Shown here in pieces: positions 8,699 to 17,117 of a DNA stretch of 64,000 nucleotides. The notes beneath the pieces were generated by a model, which saw nothing but the letters and a program-made list of their open reading frames with translations, searched no databases and had not been told where the DNA came from. The DNA comes from Bacteroidota bacterium. GTDB lineage: Bacteria; Bacteroidota; Bacteroidia; UKL13-3. Location: NCBI GenBank assembly GCA_040388375.1, contig JAZKBU010000003.1, forward strand, positions 186,001 through 250,000. The letters run 5' to 3'. Within the stretch, counting starts at the first letter, position 1; each line of letters starts with the position of its first letter. The position numbers and the translations under genes are program-made.

Positions 8699-11600
8699 AT
8701 GTTAAATTTAAAATATATCAAAAGCACACTTGTTACGGTTGCTGTTTTAACCGTACTAGGTAATACCCAAGCTCGTGAAAACATTGGTATGGGTAAAGCA
8801 GCAAACGCAAATACAGACCGTAAAGCCAATGCGTTAAGCAAAATGGGCGCAGGTTGTACAGCTGCTACAGCTCAAAAAGAGTTGGACATAAACAACGTAA
8901 GAACAACTATACTTACCGGGGGTGATATGTGGTGGAACTTAAGTAATGCCCGTTACGAAATACCTAAAGTACAAACCGGTCAGGTAGCTAAGCATTCATT
9001 GTTTTCTGGAGCATTATGGATTGGTGGTATTACACAAGGTAATTTACGTTTAGCAGCACAAACTTATCGTCAATCAGGAAACGATTTTTTTCCTGGTCCA
9101 CTTCAAATAGATGGTTCAGCAAGTATTACTGCTGATAGATGTAAACAATCTGATAAAATTTATAAAGTAACACGTTCTGAAATTATTAATCACATAGCTT
9201 TAGGTGATGGAGTAGATCCAGCTGCTATCAATATAAATATTAGTGAGTGGCCTGGTAATGGTGGTTCTGGAGAAGCTAAATTTTTAGCACCATTTTTTGA
9301 TGCAAATGGCAATGGGGTTTATGAACCAGGACAAAGCGAGTACCCAACATTTAATCAAGACGAGGCAAGCACTGCTGCAATTCCTGACCAAATGATGTTT
9401 GTTGTTTATAACGATAAAGGAAATATACATACAGAAACACAAGGTTTACCATTAAACTTAGAGTTTAGATTACAAGCATTTGGTTTTGCTACCAATGACG
9501 AAGTAAATAACATGACATTCTACCGTACCACTATTATAAACAGAGGTACAGAAACTATTGATAGCTGTATATTTGGTCAGTGGGTTGATCCGGATTTAGG
9601 AAATTACTCAGATGACTTTGTAGAATGTGATGTAAATAGAAACTTAGGTATTTGTTATAATGGTGATGATAACGATGAAGGTATTTTAGGTTATGGATTA
9701 AATCCACCGAGTGTTGGGGTTAATTTCTTTCAAGGTCCTTTAAATGAAAACGGAAAAGAAATTGGTTTAACAAAATTTGTTTACTACGATAACAATAGTT
9801 CAGTACAAGGAAATCCATTTAACCCGGCTCATTTTTGGAATTATTTGAATGGACGTTGGAAAGATGGACAAAACATTACTTATGGTGGAAATGGCCGTGG
9901 AGGTTCAGATACTGCAAGTTATATGTTCCCGGGTACAACCGACCCGGCTAAAAGAGCTGCATGGACAGAAAGAATTGCAGGTAATACACCGGCTGACAGA
10001 CGTTTTTTACAAACAGCAGGTCCTTTTAAATTAATACAGGGTGCTATTAATAAGGTTACTATTGGTGTAGTTTGGGCAAAAGCAACTACAGGTGGAGCAA
10101 CAGGTTCATTTAACTTATTAAAAGAAGCAAGTGATAAAGCATTGATTTTATTTAAAAACAATTTCAAAATCCTTCGTGGACCTGAATTTGAAGACAATGC
10201 AGTACAAATTACCGAATTAAACAGCGAGTTAATTATTAATTTAGTTAATACTGAAAAACCAGAAACATTTAAAGCAAAAGTAGCTGGTTTGTGTACAGAC
10301 TCTACAGAGTATAAATTCCAGGGGTATCAAATTTATCAATTAAAAGTACCATCAACACCTAGTGATTTTAGCGACCGTGAGCAAATAAGATTAGTTGCCC
10401 AATGCGATATATTAGATGGTAACGGTTTTATAGTAAACACAGTAAATGATGCTGATTTAGGAAGTGTTAAAAAAATAATGGTTAACGGAGAAGATAAAGG
10501 TCTTCGTCATTCATTCCAAATAACCAGAGATGCATTTTCAGTAGAGTCAGATCAAACTTTGGTTAATTACAAAAACTACCATTACCTAATTGTTCCTTAC
10601 GCAGCAGTAACCAACTGTGTAAAAGAAAATATTCAGTATTTATCAGGTTCAAAACCTATTATTATTACTGCCACTCCTCACTTATCATACGGTCATTCAC
10701 AAGGAACTCAAATTAATTCAGGGTTTACTACAGGACCACAAATTACACGTATTGAAGGAATAGGAAATGGAGGTAATTTCTTAAACTTAACAAAAGCAAC
10801 AATAGAAGAAGCATTAGCATCTCCATATTATGCAAGCAAACCAAAATATTTAGAAGGTGCAGGTCCGGTAAGTATTAAAGTAATTAATCCATTTAAAGTG
10901 CCTTTGGCTAACTTTATATTATATATTACTGATTCTTCAAAAACTAATGCACGTATTACCGATTCTTTAAATAGAGATTCAACTTATTGGATATTGAAAA
11001 ATACTACAACTAGCCAAACATATGTTGGAACCCGTAACTTGAAAAGTGGTAATGAGCAAATATTTGCAGAAATAGGTTTATCAGTTTCAATTAACCAAGC
11101 TTTTGCTCCTGGTGATCCTGATAATACCGAAGATGTAAGTAATGGATATATTGATGCATCAATTACTTTCTCTAATCCTTCAGAAAGATGGTTAGACGGA
11201 GTTGCTGATGGAGAAATTGCTTTACCTGCCTTTAACTGGATTAGATCAGGTAATACAGGAACACCGGAATTTACAAATACTACTGACCACGATTTCTATA
11301 GAGCAATTGGTACAAACAAATTAGCAGTTGATCCACGTAAACAGTATGGAAATATTTTAGGCGCAACTTGGGCTCCTTTCGGTTTAGCGGCAAAAGCAAC
11401 TAACCCTAAATCATATGGTCCTGGTATTAGTTTAACTCCAAACACCAATCAGGTTTCTGATGATAACAGATTAGTAGATTTACAAAGTGTTGATGTAGTG
11501 TTTACATCAGATAAATCAAAATGGACCCGTTGTATTGTATTAGAAATGGGTGAAAACAAAGACTTAAATATCGGTAATGTTTCAAAAGGAAATATCAGAG

Positions 11601-12547
11601 CATCTGCATCAGTAGATAAAAATGGTAATCCGGAAACAGGCAGTTACGGTATGAGCTGGTTCCCTGGCTATGCTATTAACGTAGAAACAGGCGAAAGATT
11701 GAATATTATATTTGGTGAAGACTCATCACTTCCGGGTGAAAACGGAGCAGATATGGTTTGGAATCCAACAAAAAATTTATTTGACCGTAATTCAAATGGT
11801 AACATTCCTGCTTTTGGAGGTAAACACCACCTTTATATTATGGCAGCTAAAGAATTAAGAGCTGGTACAAACGGACAAACACTACTTTACAAAGGTCCTC
11901 GTTACGATGAGTGTGCTAATTACAGACAATTATTAGCGGTAGCAAACCCATCAGATGAGCCGGCTACTTTACAAAAACGTTATTTCTTATCACAATTTAT
12001 GTGGGTTACTATTCCAATGTTAAGAAGCACAGGCTTTTTATACAGCATGGCTGATGGTATTGTTCCAAACGAAACTACTGTTAAGTTACGTGTAAAACGC
12101 CCTTATGCAAAATACACTGCCAATGTAGATACTCCTTTACAACACGGTGGCCAACCTATGTATGAGTTCTCAACACAAAGCATTGCTCCATTAACATTTA
12201 ATGCTGATGCAGGTAAAAAAGCAATGGATATGGTAAACGTATCACCAAATCCTTACTATGCTTATAGTGGTTATGAGGATCCGGGAAATGCATTAGATAA
12301 TAAAGTTAAAATTATCAATGTTCCTACAAAATGCGTTGTTTCAATTTACACACAAAGCGGATTCCTAGTAAGAAGAATTAGAAAAGACGATAATGCTAAA
12401 ACTTATATTGAGTGGGATTTACGCAATGATGCAAACGTTCCTATTTCAAGTGGTGTATATTTAATTCATATACAAGCAGACGGTTTAGGAGAAAGAATTA
12501 TTAAGTGGTTTGGTGTAATGCGCCCGGCTGATTTTGATTCGTTTTAG
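8699..12547 (+). CDS. Large secreted protein with FlgD-like C-terminal domain, function unknown
   Basis: 1282 residues starting with an N-terminal hydrophobic signal (SLVTVAVLTVLG-like, residues ~9-25). No enzymatic motif is recognised. The N-terminal ~500 residues are rich in aromatic and Gly/Asn residues. The last ~100 residues (from VSPNPYYAYS) are an FlgD-Ig-like/T9SS-tail-like fold: SPNP opening, IYTQSG turn, WDLRND strand, SSGVYLIHI, and KWFGVMRP close to the C-terminus. From memory, this tail type recurs in Bacteroidota proteins encoded beside PorV-type genes, which suggests export through or association with T9SS. It lies between the TonB receptor and the PorV-family gene and ends in front of a hairpin terminator. 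Confidence 0.7.
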   Translation: MLNLKYIKSTLVTVAVLTVLGNTQARENIGMGKAANANTDRKANALSKMGAGCTAATAQKELDINNVRTTILTGGDMWWNLSNARYEIPKVQTGQVAKHSLFSGALWIGGITQGNLRLAAQTYRQSGNDFFPGPLQIDGSASITADRCKQSDKIYKVTRSEIINHIALGDGVDPAAININISEWPGNGGSGEAKFLAPFFDANGNGVYEPGQSEYPTFNQDEASTAAIPDQMMFVVYNDKGNIHTETQGLPLNLEFRLQAFGFATNDEVNNMTFYRTTIINRGTETIDSCIFGQWVDPDLGNYSDDFVECDVNRNLGICYNGDDNDEGILGYGLNPPSVGVNFFQGPLNENGKEIGLTKFVYYDNNSSVQGNPFNPAHFWNYLNGRWKDGQNITYGGNGRGGSDTASYMFPGTTDPAKRAAWTERIAGNTPADRRFLQTAGPFKLIQGAINKVTIGVVWAKATTGGATGSFNLLKEASDKALILFKNNFKILRGPEFEDNAVQITELNSELIINLVNTEKPETFKAKVAGLCTDSTEYKFQGYQIYQLKVPSTPSDFSDREQIRLVAQCDILDGNGFIVNTVNDADLGSVKKIMVNGEDKGLRHSFQITRDAFSVESDQTLVNYKNYHYLIVPYAAVTNCVKENIQYLSGSKPIIITATPHLSYGHSQGTQINSGFTTGPQITRIEGIGNGGNFLNLTKATIEEALASPYYASKPKYLEGAGPVSIKVINPFKVPLANFILYITDSSKTNARITDSLNRDSTYWILKNTTTSQTYVGTRNLKSGNEQIFAEIGLSVSINQAFAPGDPDNTEDVSNGYIDASITFSNPSERWLDGVADGEIALPAFNWIRSGNTGTPEFTNTTDHDFYRAIGTNKLAVDPRKQYGNILGATWAPFGLAAKATNPKSYGPGISLTPNTNQVSDDNRLVDLQSVDVVFTSDKSKWTRCIVLEMGENKDLNIGNVSKGNIRASASVDKNGNPETGSYGMSWFPGYAINVETGERLNIIFGEDSSLPGENGADMVWNPTKNLFDRNSNGNIPAFGGKHHLYIMAAKELRAGTNGQTLLYKGPRYDECANYRQLLAVANPSDEPATLQKRYFLSQFMWVTIPMLRSTGFLYSMADGIVPNETTVKLRVKRPYAKYTANVDTPLQHGGQPMYEFSTQSIAPLTFNADAGKKAMDMVNVSPNPYYAYSGYEDPGNALDNKVKIINVPTKCVVSIYTQSGFLVRRIRKDDNAKTYIEWDLRNDANVPISSGVYLIHIQADGLGERIIKWFGVMRPADFDSF

Positions 12548-12564
12548 TTAATAATAAAAGTACC

Positions 12565-12598
12565 ATGTAACCAAGTTAAAAACTTAGCTTGGTTACAT
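12565..12598 (+). terminator. Hairpin terminator after the secreted-protein gene
   Basis: An 11-base perfect inverted repeat, ATGTAACCAAG (12565-12575) and CTTGGTTACAT (12588-12598), flanks a 12-base loop. It lies 17 bases after the stop at 12547 and 26 bases before the next start codon. The sequence after it is TT then A-rich, so termination may be partial, or it may stabilise the upstream mRNA. Confidence 0.55.
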
Positions 12599-12624
12599 TT
12601 AAAAAATATAAAAAATTTACTCAT

Positions 12625-13722
12625 ATGAAGAAGTATATTTTACAAAGTTTAATTGCTTGTCTGGGAATAATGGCAAGTGTACATGCTGGTAATCCTGATA
12701 GAGCAGGGGGAGCCGGAGCCACTCAGTTGTTAGTAAACCCTTATGCAAGAGGCGTAGGTTTAGCCGGAGCAAACACGGCATCAGCCAGAGGTTTAGAGTC
12801 ATATTACCTGAATATTGGTGGTTTGGCTTATGTAAAGAAAATGGAAATTCAGGCATCGCAAACCCGTTACTTGGTTGGTACCGATATTTATTTAAACAAC
12901 TTAGGTATTGCACAAGCTTTAGGTGAAAATGGTAGTGGTGGTGTTTTAGGTTTAGCAGTTACCTATTGGGATATTGGTAACATTCCTATTACTACTACAG
13001 AAAGTCCTAATATGACTTTGGGTACCTATACTACCCAAATTTTAAATGTAGGTTTAGCATATTCAAAAACGTTTTCAAACTCTATAACCGGAGGTTTAAT
13101 GATTAGATACGTGAGCGAAGGTATATCAAGTGTAAATGCAAGTGGCGTTACATTAGATGCAGGAGTTCAGTATCAAACATCTTTAAATCCGGCTAAAAAA
13201 ATTAAGAAACAAGATTTTAGATTTGGTATTGCTGTAAGAAATTTAGGTCCTGATTTTTCATATCAGGGTAATGGTTTAGCTACTAACACTTCGGTAGTAA
13301 GTACCGGAGCTACCAGAAAAACATTGTTTGGTTCTCAACCATTTAATATGCCGGCTTTAGCTAACATAGGTGTTGGGTACGATTTTAGATTAGACAAAGG
13401 TGAAGAAACCTATGACCACAGATTAACACTTTCAGGTAATTTTAACTACAATGCATTTTCATCAAACATTACTGCAGTAGGTATAGAGTATGCTATGAAA
13501 AACACATTTATGTTAAGAACAGGTTATGCGCATCAGGATGGGAACTTTAGCGATAGTGAATATAAAACACCTCAATATGGTTTAAGTTTTGGTGCCGGAT
13601 TTGCTTTACCAATAAGCGATGGTGGTACGGCTTTATCAATTGATTATGCTTACCAGCCAACAGTAATATTTAATGGAATTCACACAATTGGGTTTAAGTT
13701 AGCTTTAGGTAATAATAACTAA
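12625..13722 (+). CDS. PorV/PorQ-family outer-membrane protein
   Basis: 365 residues from the ATG at 12625; an in-frame TTG 36 bases upstream is unlikely because it lies in the terminator stem. Signal peptide MKKYILQSLIACLGIMASVHA. The mature start (GNPDRAGGAGATQLLVNPYARGV-like) followed by many alternating beta-strands (GLAVTYWDIGNI, GLMIRYVSEGI, GVQYQTS) matches PorV/UPF0164 FadL-like barrels. PorV is the T9SS shuttle protein that brings cargo to the attachment complex. Many Bacteroidota carry several paralogs next to individual secreted proteins, so this one may serve the protein encoded just upstream rather than be the general PorV. A strong terminator follows. Confidence 0.8.
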   Translation: MKKYILQSLIACLGIMASVHAGNPDRAGGAGATQLLVNPYARGVGLAGANTASARGLESYYLNIGGLAYVKKMEIQASQTRYLVGTDIYLNNLGIAQALGENGSGGVLGLAVTYWDIGNIPITTTESPNMTLGTYTTQILNVGLAYSKTFSNSITGGLMIRYVSEGISSVNASGVTLDAGVQYQTSLNPAKKIKKQDFRFGIAVRNLGPDFSYQGNGLATNTSVVSTGATRKTLFGSQPFNMPALANIGVGYDFRLDKGEETYDHRLTLSGNFNYNAFSSNITAVGIEYAMKNTFMLRTGYAHQDGNFSDSEYKTPQYGLSFGAGFALPISDGGTALSIDYAYQPTVIFNGIHTIGFKLALGNNN

Positions 13723-13749
13723 TTTTATATATTTGTAAGACATTGAAAG

Positions 13750-13780
13750 GAAACGTTCGGTTAATCATACCGAACGTTTC
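13750..13780 (+). terminator. Rho-independent terminator
   Basis: A 12-base perfect stem, GAAACGTTCGGT (13750-13761) with ACCGAACGTTTC (13769-13780), and a 7-base loop are followed by TTTTTGTTTT. It closes the PorV-family gene and separates it from greA. Confidence 0.9.
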
Positions 13781-13809
13781 TTTTTGTTTTAATTTAATAC
13801 AGAAATAGA

Positions 13810-14316
13810 ATGGCAAATAAAAAAAGTATCTCGCATCAAGCTGCCCCCATTAATTATTTATCAAAAGAAGGTTTTGAAAGACTACAAAAGGAATTACACG
13901 ACTTAAAATTTGTACAACGCCCTTTTATTTCAAAACAAATTGCTGATGCGCGCGATAAAGGAGATTTGAGTGAGAATGCAGAATACCATGCGGCTAAAGA
14001 AGACCAAGGCCATTTAGAAACCAAAATATCACAAGTGGAGTCGTTATTAGCTATTAGCAGAATAATAGATGAAACAAAGCTAGATACAAGTAAAGTAATG
14101 TTGCTAAGCCATGTAAAGGTGTTAAATCATAACGTGAAGAAAGAGTTTAACTATACTATTGTTTCTGAAAACGAAGCTGATTTTAAAATTGGCAAAATAT
14201 CTGTAAAATCGCCAATAGGAGCTGGATTAGTAGGTAAAAAACTAGGCGATATTGTAGAGATTATGGCACCTGCAGGCACCATAAAATTAGAGATATTAAG
14301 TATTTCTTTAACTTAA
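13810..14316 (+). CDS. greA: Transcription elongation factor GreA
   Basis: 168 residues, about ten longer at the N-terminus than the usual 158. GreA stimulates RNA cleavage by backtracked RNA polymerase. The N-terminal coiled coil contains the conserved RDKGDLSENAEYHAAKE segment (about 56-72) whose acidic tip residues reach the polymerase active site. The C-terminal FKBP-like domain includes SPIGAGLVGKKLGD. Next gene (HIT) begins 6 bases downstream, so they form an operon. Confidence 0.95.
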   Translation: MANKKSISHQAAPINYLSKEGFERLQKELHDLKFVQRPFISKQIADARDKGDLSENAEYHAAKEDQGHLETKISQVESLLAISRIIDETKLDTSKVMLLSHVKVLNHNVKKEFNYTIVSENEADFKIGKISVKSPIGAGLVGKKLGDIVEIMAPAGTIKLEILSISLT

Positions 14317-14322
14317 TAAAAT

Positions 14323-14718
14323 ATGGGTACCAGTATTTTTTCAAAAATTATACAAGGCGAAATTCCTTGTTATAAAGTAGCTGAAACCAATAATTGTCTG
14401 GCCTTTTTAGATATTAATCCGTTAACAAAAGGGCATGTATTGGTAATACCAAAAACAGAGGTTGATTATATATTTGATTTGGATGATACCTTGTATATGG
14501 AATTACAATTATTTGCCAAGCAAGTAGCTTTGGCTATTAAAAAAGTAATTGATTGCAATAGGGTAGGTGTTTGTGTAGTAGGTTTAGAAGTACCTCATGC
14601 CCATATTCATTTAATACCATTTAACAATATGGAGGAAATGAATTTTGCCAATAAGAAATTGAATTTACCCGTTGATGAAATGAAAGTAATAGCGAATAGC
14701 ATTGCCTCACAATTTTAA
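14323..14718 (+). CDS. HIT-family hydrolase (Hint-like)
   Basis: 131 residues. Histidine-triad proteins hydrolyse nucleoside phosphoramidates and similar nucleotides. The triad is H92-A-H94-I-H96 in the segment VPHAHIHLIPF; the start SIFSKIIQGEIPCYKV and the DINPLTKGHVLVIPK stretch are classic. The protein is co-transcribed with greA, a pairing often seen in Bacteroidota. It is followed by a bidirectional terminator shared with the convergent OmpA-family gene. Confidence 0.92.
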   Translation: MGTSIFSKIIQGEIPCYKVAETNNCLAFLDINPLTKGHVLVIPKTEVDYIFDLDDTLYMELQLFAKQVALAIKKVIDCNRVGVCVVGLEVPHAHIHLIPFNNMEEMNFANKKLNLPVDEMKVIANSIASQF

Positions 14719-14765
14719 CAATTATCTTCATATACTTAATTAACGAGAACGAAATTTAAGGACAT

Positions 14766-14799
14766 AAAAAAACCGATAACAATTGTTATCGGTTTTTTT
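14766..14799. terminator. Bidirectional terminator between HIT and OmpA-family genes
   Basis: The stem AACCGATAAC (14771-14780) with GTTATCGGTT (14785-14794) has an AATT loop and is flanked by A5 on the left and T5 on the right. It is a perfect 34-base palindrome and can terminate on both strands. Confidence 0.92.
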
Positions 14800-14812
14800 A
14801 TGTAACCAACTT

Positions 14813-16939
14813 TTATCTTCGAGGAGGAGTAGTTGGCGCTGTTCCTGGGCGAACTCTTTGTCCCGGTTTATTCGTATCTTTTGGATCTACCGGTTTAACT
14901 TTAACCGGTGGCACATAGTTTATATCAATTACTCGAACTGTTGTTCTTCTATTTTGCTGATGTCTTTCTTCACTACATCTTTGTCCTTCTATTCTTTCAT
15001 TAGGTCCTTCACAAGCACATTCTTTTAATTCTAACTCATTTTCACCATAACCTCTTGATACCAATCGGGCAGAATCAACACCATGGCTAATTAAGTAACC
15101 AACACAAGAGTCAGCACGTCTTTGCGATAATTTGATATTGTACAATGAATCTGCACGACAGTCAGTATGAGAACCTAACTCAAAACGCAACATCGGGTAT
15201 TTATTCATTACCAATATAAGTGAATCCAATATCTCTGCTGAACGAGGGCGGATATTAGCACTGTCCAAACCATAAAGAATTCCTCGTACTGTAAATGTTT
15301 CTAAATCTATTGGGTTTAACTCTAAGTCTTGTACCAAATCAGTTGAAACTTCTAAGCCTTTGGTTGTTTTTTCATAAAACTTACTATCGTAGTGAAGCGG
15401 TTTTGAACCAAAAAATTCATAATCAGTTCCTGCTTTTAAAGGAATTTTATATGAACCTAATTGGTCAGTAGTAATAACCAATTTACCGGTATCCGTACTG
15501 TTTGTAAAAGTAATAACTGCATTAGGTATAATGGCTCTTGTTTTAGCATTTCTTACCACACCGCTCAAAGTAAACACCAGAGGCGTTTTTGTAAACCTGT
15601 AAATATCATCTCCACCTTTTCCGTTTAATCTATTTGAAGAGAAAAAGCCACTTTCTTTATCTTTTGAAATAACAATACCAAAATCATCGGCTCCCGAGTT
15701 AATAGGATATTTCATATTGATAGGATCACTCCAATCAGTTCCTTCGCCTTTGGTATAGTATAAATCAAATCCACCCATGCCGCATTTTCCATTGGAAGCA
15801 TAGTATAATGTTCCATCTTCGTGTTGGTAAGGAAATCCTTCATCACCATCAGTATTAATGGTAGTACCTAAGTTTACCGGATCGCCCCAAGTATTACCCC
15901 TTTTGCTAAAACTTACCATCCAAATGTCTTTACTTAAAATAAGGCCTTCCGGGTTTTCAGCGCTACTTGTTGCTTTAGCTATACTACCAGGCATATTACT
16001 TGAGAAATAAAGAATAGTACCTTCTTTATTTAAATAAGGTTGTCCGCAATCAAAAGAATCTGTACTAAATGGAAGTGCGACTGGAACGCTCCATTCTGTG
16101 CCTGATAACTTTGTTTCGTATATGCGGCAGCTTGCTCCTTTGCCATCGTTCTTTTCGCCATAGTTACATTTTGTAAAGTACATGGTAGTAAACTTAGCAT
16201 CAAAACAAACGGTTCCGTCATTCCATTTTCCGTTTACATTTTTCTTATCAACTAAAACAGGGTTGCTGTAATTATCAACTTGTTCTTTTTTCTTTTTGTT
16301 GTATTTTAAAGTAGTGCTGTAAACATCACAATAGCCATTATTAAACCAACCATATTTATCTTTACCACTTACCCCCACTTCTAATCTATCACTTGAAAAG
16401 AATAACTGGTCTTTTTTGAAGAACATAGGAGCAAAGTCGCTCCACTTTGTATTTAAGCGGGCAACGTTTTCTATAACATAACGGGTTTTCTCATTTTTCC
16501 ATTTTTGAGCACTGGTACTTCCACAATCTTCCAAGTCAACTTTAGGGTCGCTGCCAACAGATTTTTTGTATTTATTGGCTTCGGTAATGGATTCAACGTA
16601 TTTTTCTGAGTATTTTAAAGCTTGTATTTGCCTGTATTTAGCTTCGGCATTTGTAGGGTCTTGTTGTGTGGCTTTTGTATACCAACTTTCAGCAGCTGTC
16701 CAGTTGTTTGAAAGGCGGTAACATTCAGCTGCATAAAAGGCAGCCTCTTTTTTTATATCCTTGTTTTTAGTAGTACCATACACTTTTTTATAGATATCAG
16801 CAGCTGCTGCATATTCAAGCATTTTAAATTTTTTACGCGCTGCGGCTATATCTCCACCTCCGCCTCCTTTACATGCTAATAAAAGAGCAGAAAATATTAA
16901 TACAAATCCTGTAAGTTTTACTATGTAATTTTGTTTCAT
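14813..16939 (-). CDS. PorE-like lipoprotein: TPR, PD40 repeats, carboxypeptidase-regulatory domain, OmpA domain
   Basis: 708 residues. A lipoprotein signal peptide ends in LLAC with lipidated Cys23, followed by a Gly run. Order of domains: TPR-like helices ~30-130, WD40/PD40 beta-propeller repeats ~150-440 (repeated FSSN/YFSSD motifs), a CarboxypepD_reg-type sandwich ~450-545, and a C-terminal OmpA peptidoglycan-binding domain ~560-680 (GSHTDCRADS and LSQRRADSC). This order matches the T9SS protein PorE, which is thought to tie the secretion machinery to peptidoglycan, although Bacteroidota encode several paralogs. The OmpA loop holds a Cys-rich insertion (ECACEGPNERIEGQRC). The tail is Pro/Arg/Thr-rich. 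Convergent with the HIT gene. Confidence 0.85.
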   Translation of the reverse strand: MKQNYIVKLTGFVLIFSALLLACKGGGGGDIAAARKKFKMLEYAAAADIYKKVYGTTKNKDIKKEAAFYAAECYRLSNNWTAAESWYTKATQQDPTNAEAKYRQIQALKYSEKYVESITEANKYKKSVGSDPKVDLEDCGSTSAQKWKNEKTRYVIENVARLNTKWSDFAPMFFKKDQLFFSSDRLEVGVSGKDKYGWFNNGYCDVYSTTLKYNKKKKEQVDNYSNPVLVDKKNVNGKWNDGTVCFDAKFTTMYFTKCNYGEKNDGKGASCRIYETKLSGTEWSVPVALPFSTDSFDCGQPYLNKEGTILYFSSNMPGSIAKATSSAENPEGLILSKDIWMVSFSKRGNTWGDPVNLGTTINTDGDEGFPYQHEDGTLYYASNGKCGMGGFDLYYTKGEGTDWSDPINMKYPINSGADDFGIVISKDKESGFFSSNRLNGKGGDDIYRFTKTPLVFTLSGVVRNAKTRAIIPNAVITFTNSTDTGKLVITTDQLGSYKIPLKAGTDYEFFGSKPLHYDSKFYEKTTKGLEVSTDLVQDLELNPIDLETFTVRGILYGLDSANIRPRSAEILDSLILVMNKYPMLRFELGSHTDCRADSLYNIKLSQRRADSCVGYLISHGVDSARLVSRGYGENELELKECACEGPNERIEGQRCSEERHQQNRRTTVRVIDINYVPPVKVKPVDPKDTNKPGQRVRPGTAPTTPPRR

Positions 16940-16973
16940 TTTTAAATACTTTACTATTTGATTAGGATAAACG

Positions 16974-17003
16974 CAATTTTATGCATTTTAATGTGTAAAA
17001 CAA
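16974..17003 (-). promoter_or_regulatory. Candidate promoter of the PorE-like gene
   Basis: On the minus strand TTG (17003-17001) is followed by a 19-base spacer and TAAAATTG (16981-16974). This differs at one base from the Bacteroidota consensus TTG-N19-TAnnTTTG. It would start transcription about 28 bases before the start codon at 16939. Confidence 0.4.
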
Positions 17004-17062
17004 TATTTTTTTTAACATTTGCATATTTTTAACAAGCTAATAACCTGTGTATTTAAATAAAA

Positions 17063-17091
17063 CAGCCATGTAATAGATAATTACATGGCTG
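17063..17091 (-). terminator. Terminator after glutamine synthetase III
   Basis: A 12-base perfect stem, CAGCCATGTAAT (17063-17074) and ATTACATGGCTG (17080-17091), has a 5-base loop. On the minus strand it is followed by TTTTATTTAAAT. It lies 27 bases after the end of the gene at 17118. Confidence 0.82.
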
Positions 17092-17117
17092 CTTTAAGTA
17101 TTAAAAATATTTTATGT

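Noticed and set aside
12589-12624. TTG start 36 bases upstream of the PorV-family ATG
   Set aside because: It lies in the stem of the hairpin and the ATG at 12625 directly begins a good signal peptide.
13728-13735. TATATTTG as promoter of greA
   Set aside because: It lies upstream of a strong terminator and has no TTG at -33, so a transcript from here would stop before greA.
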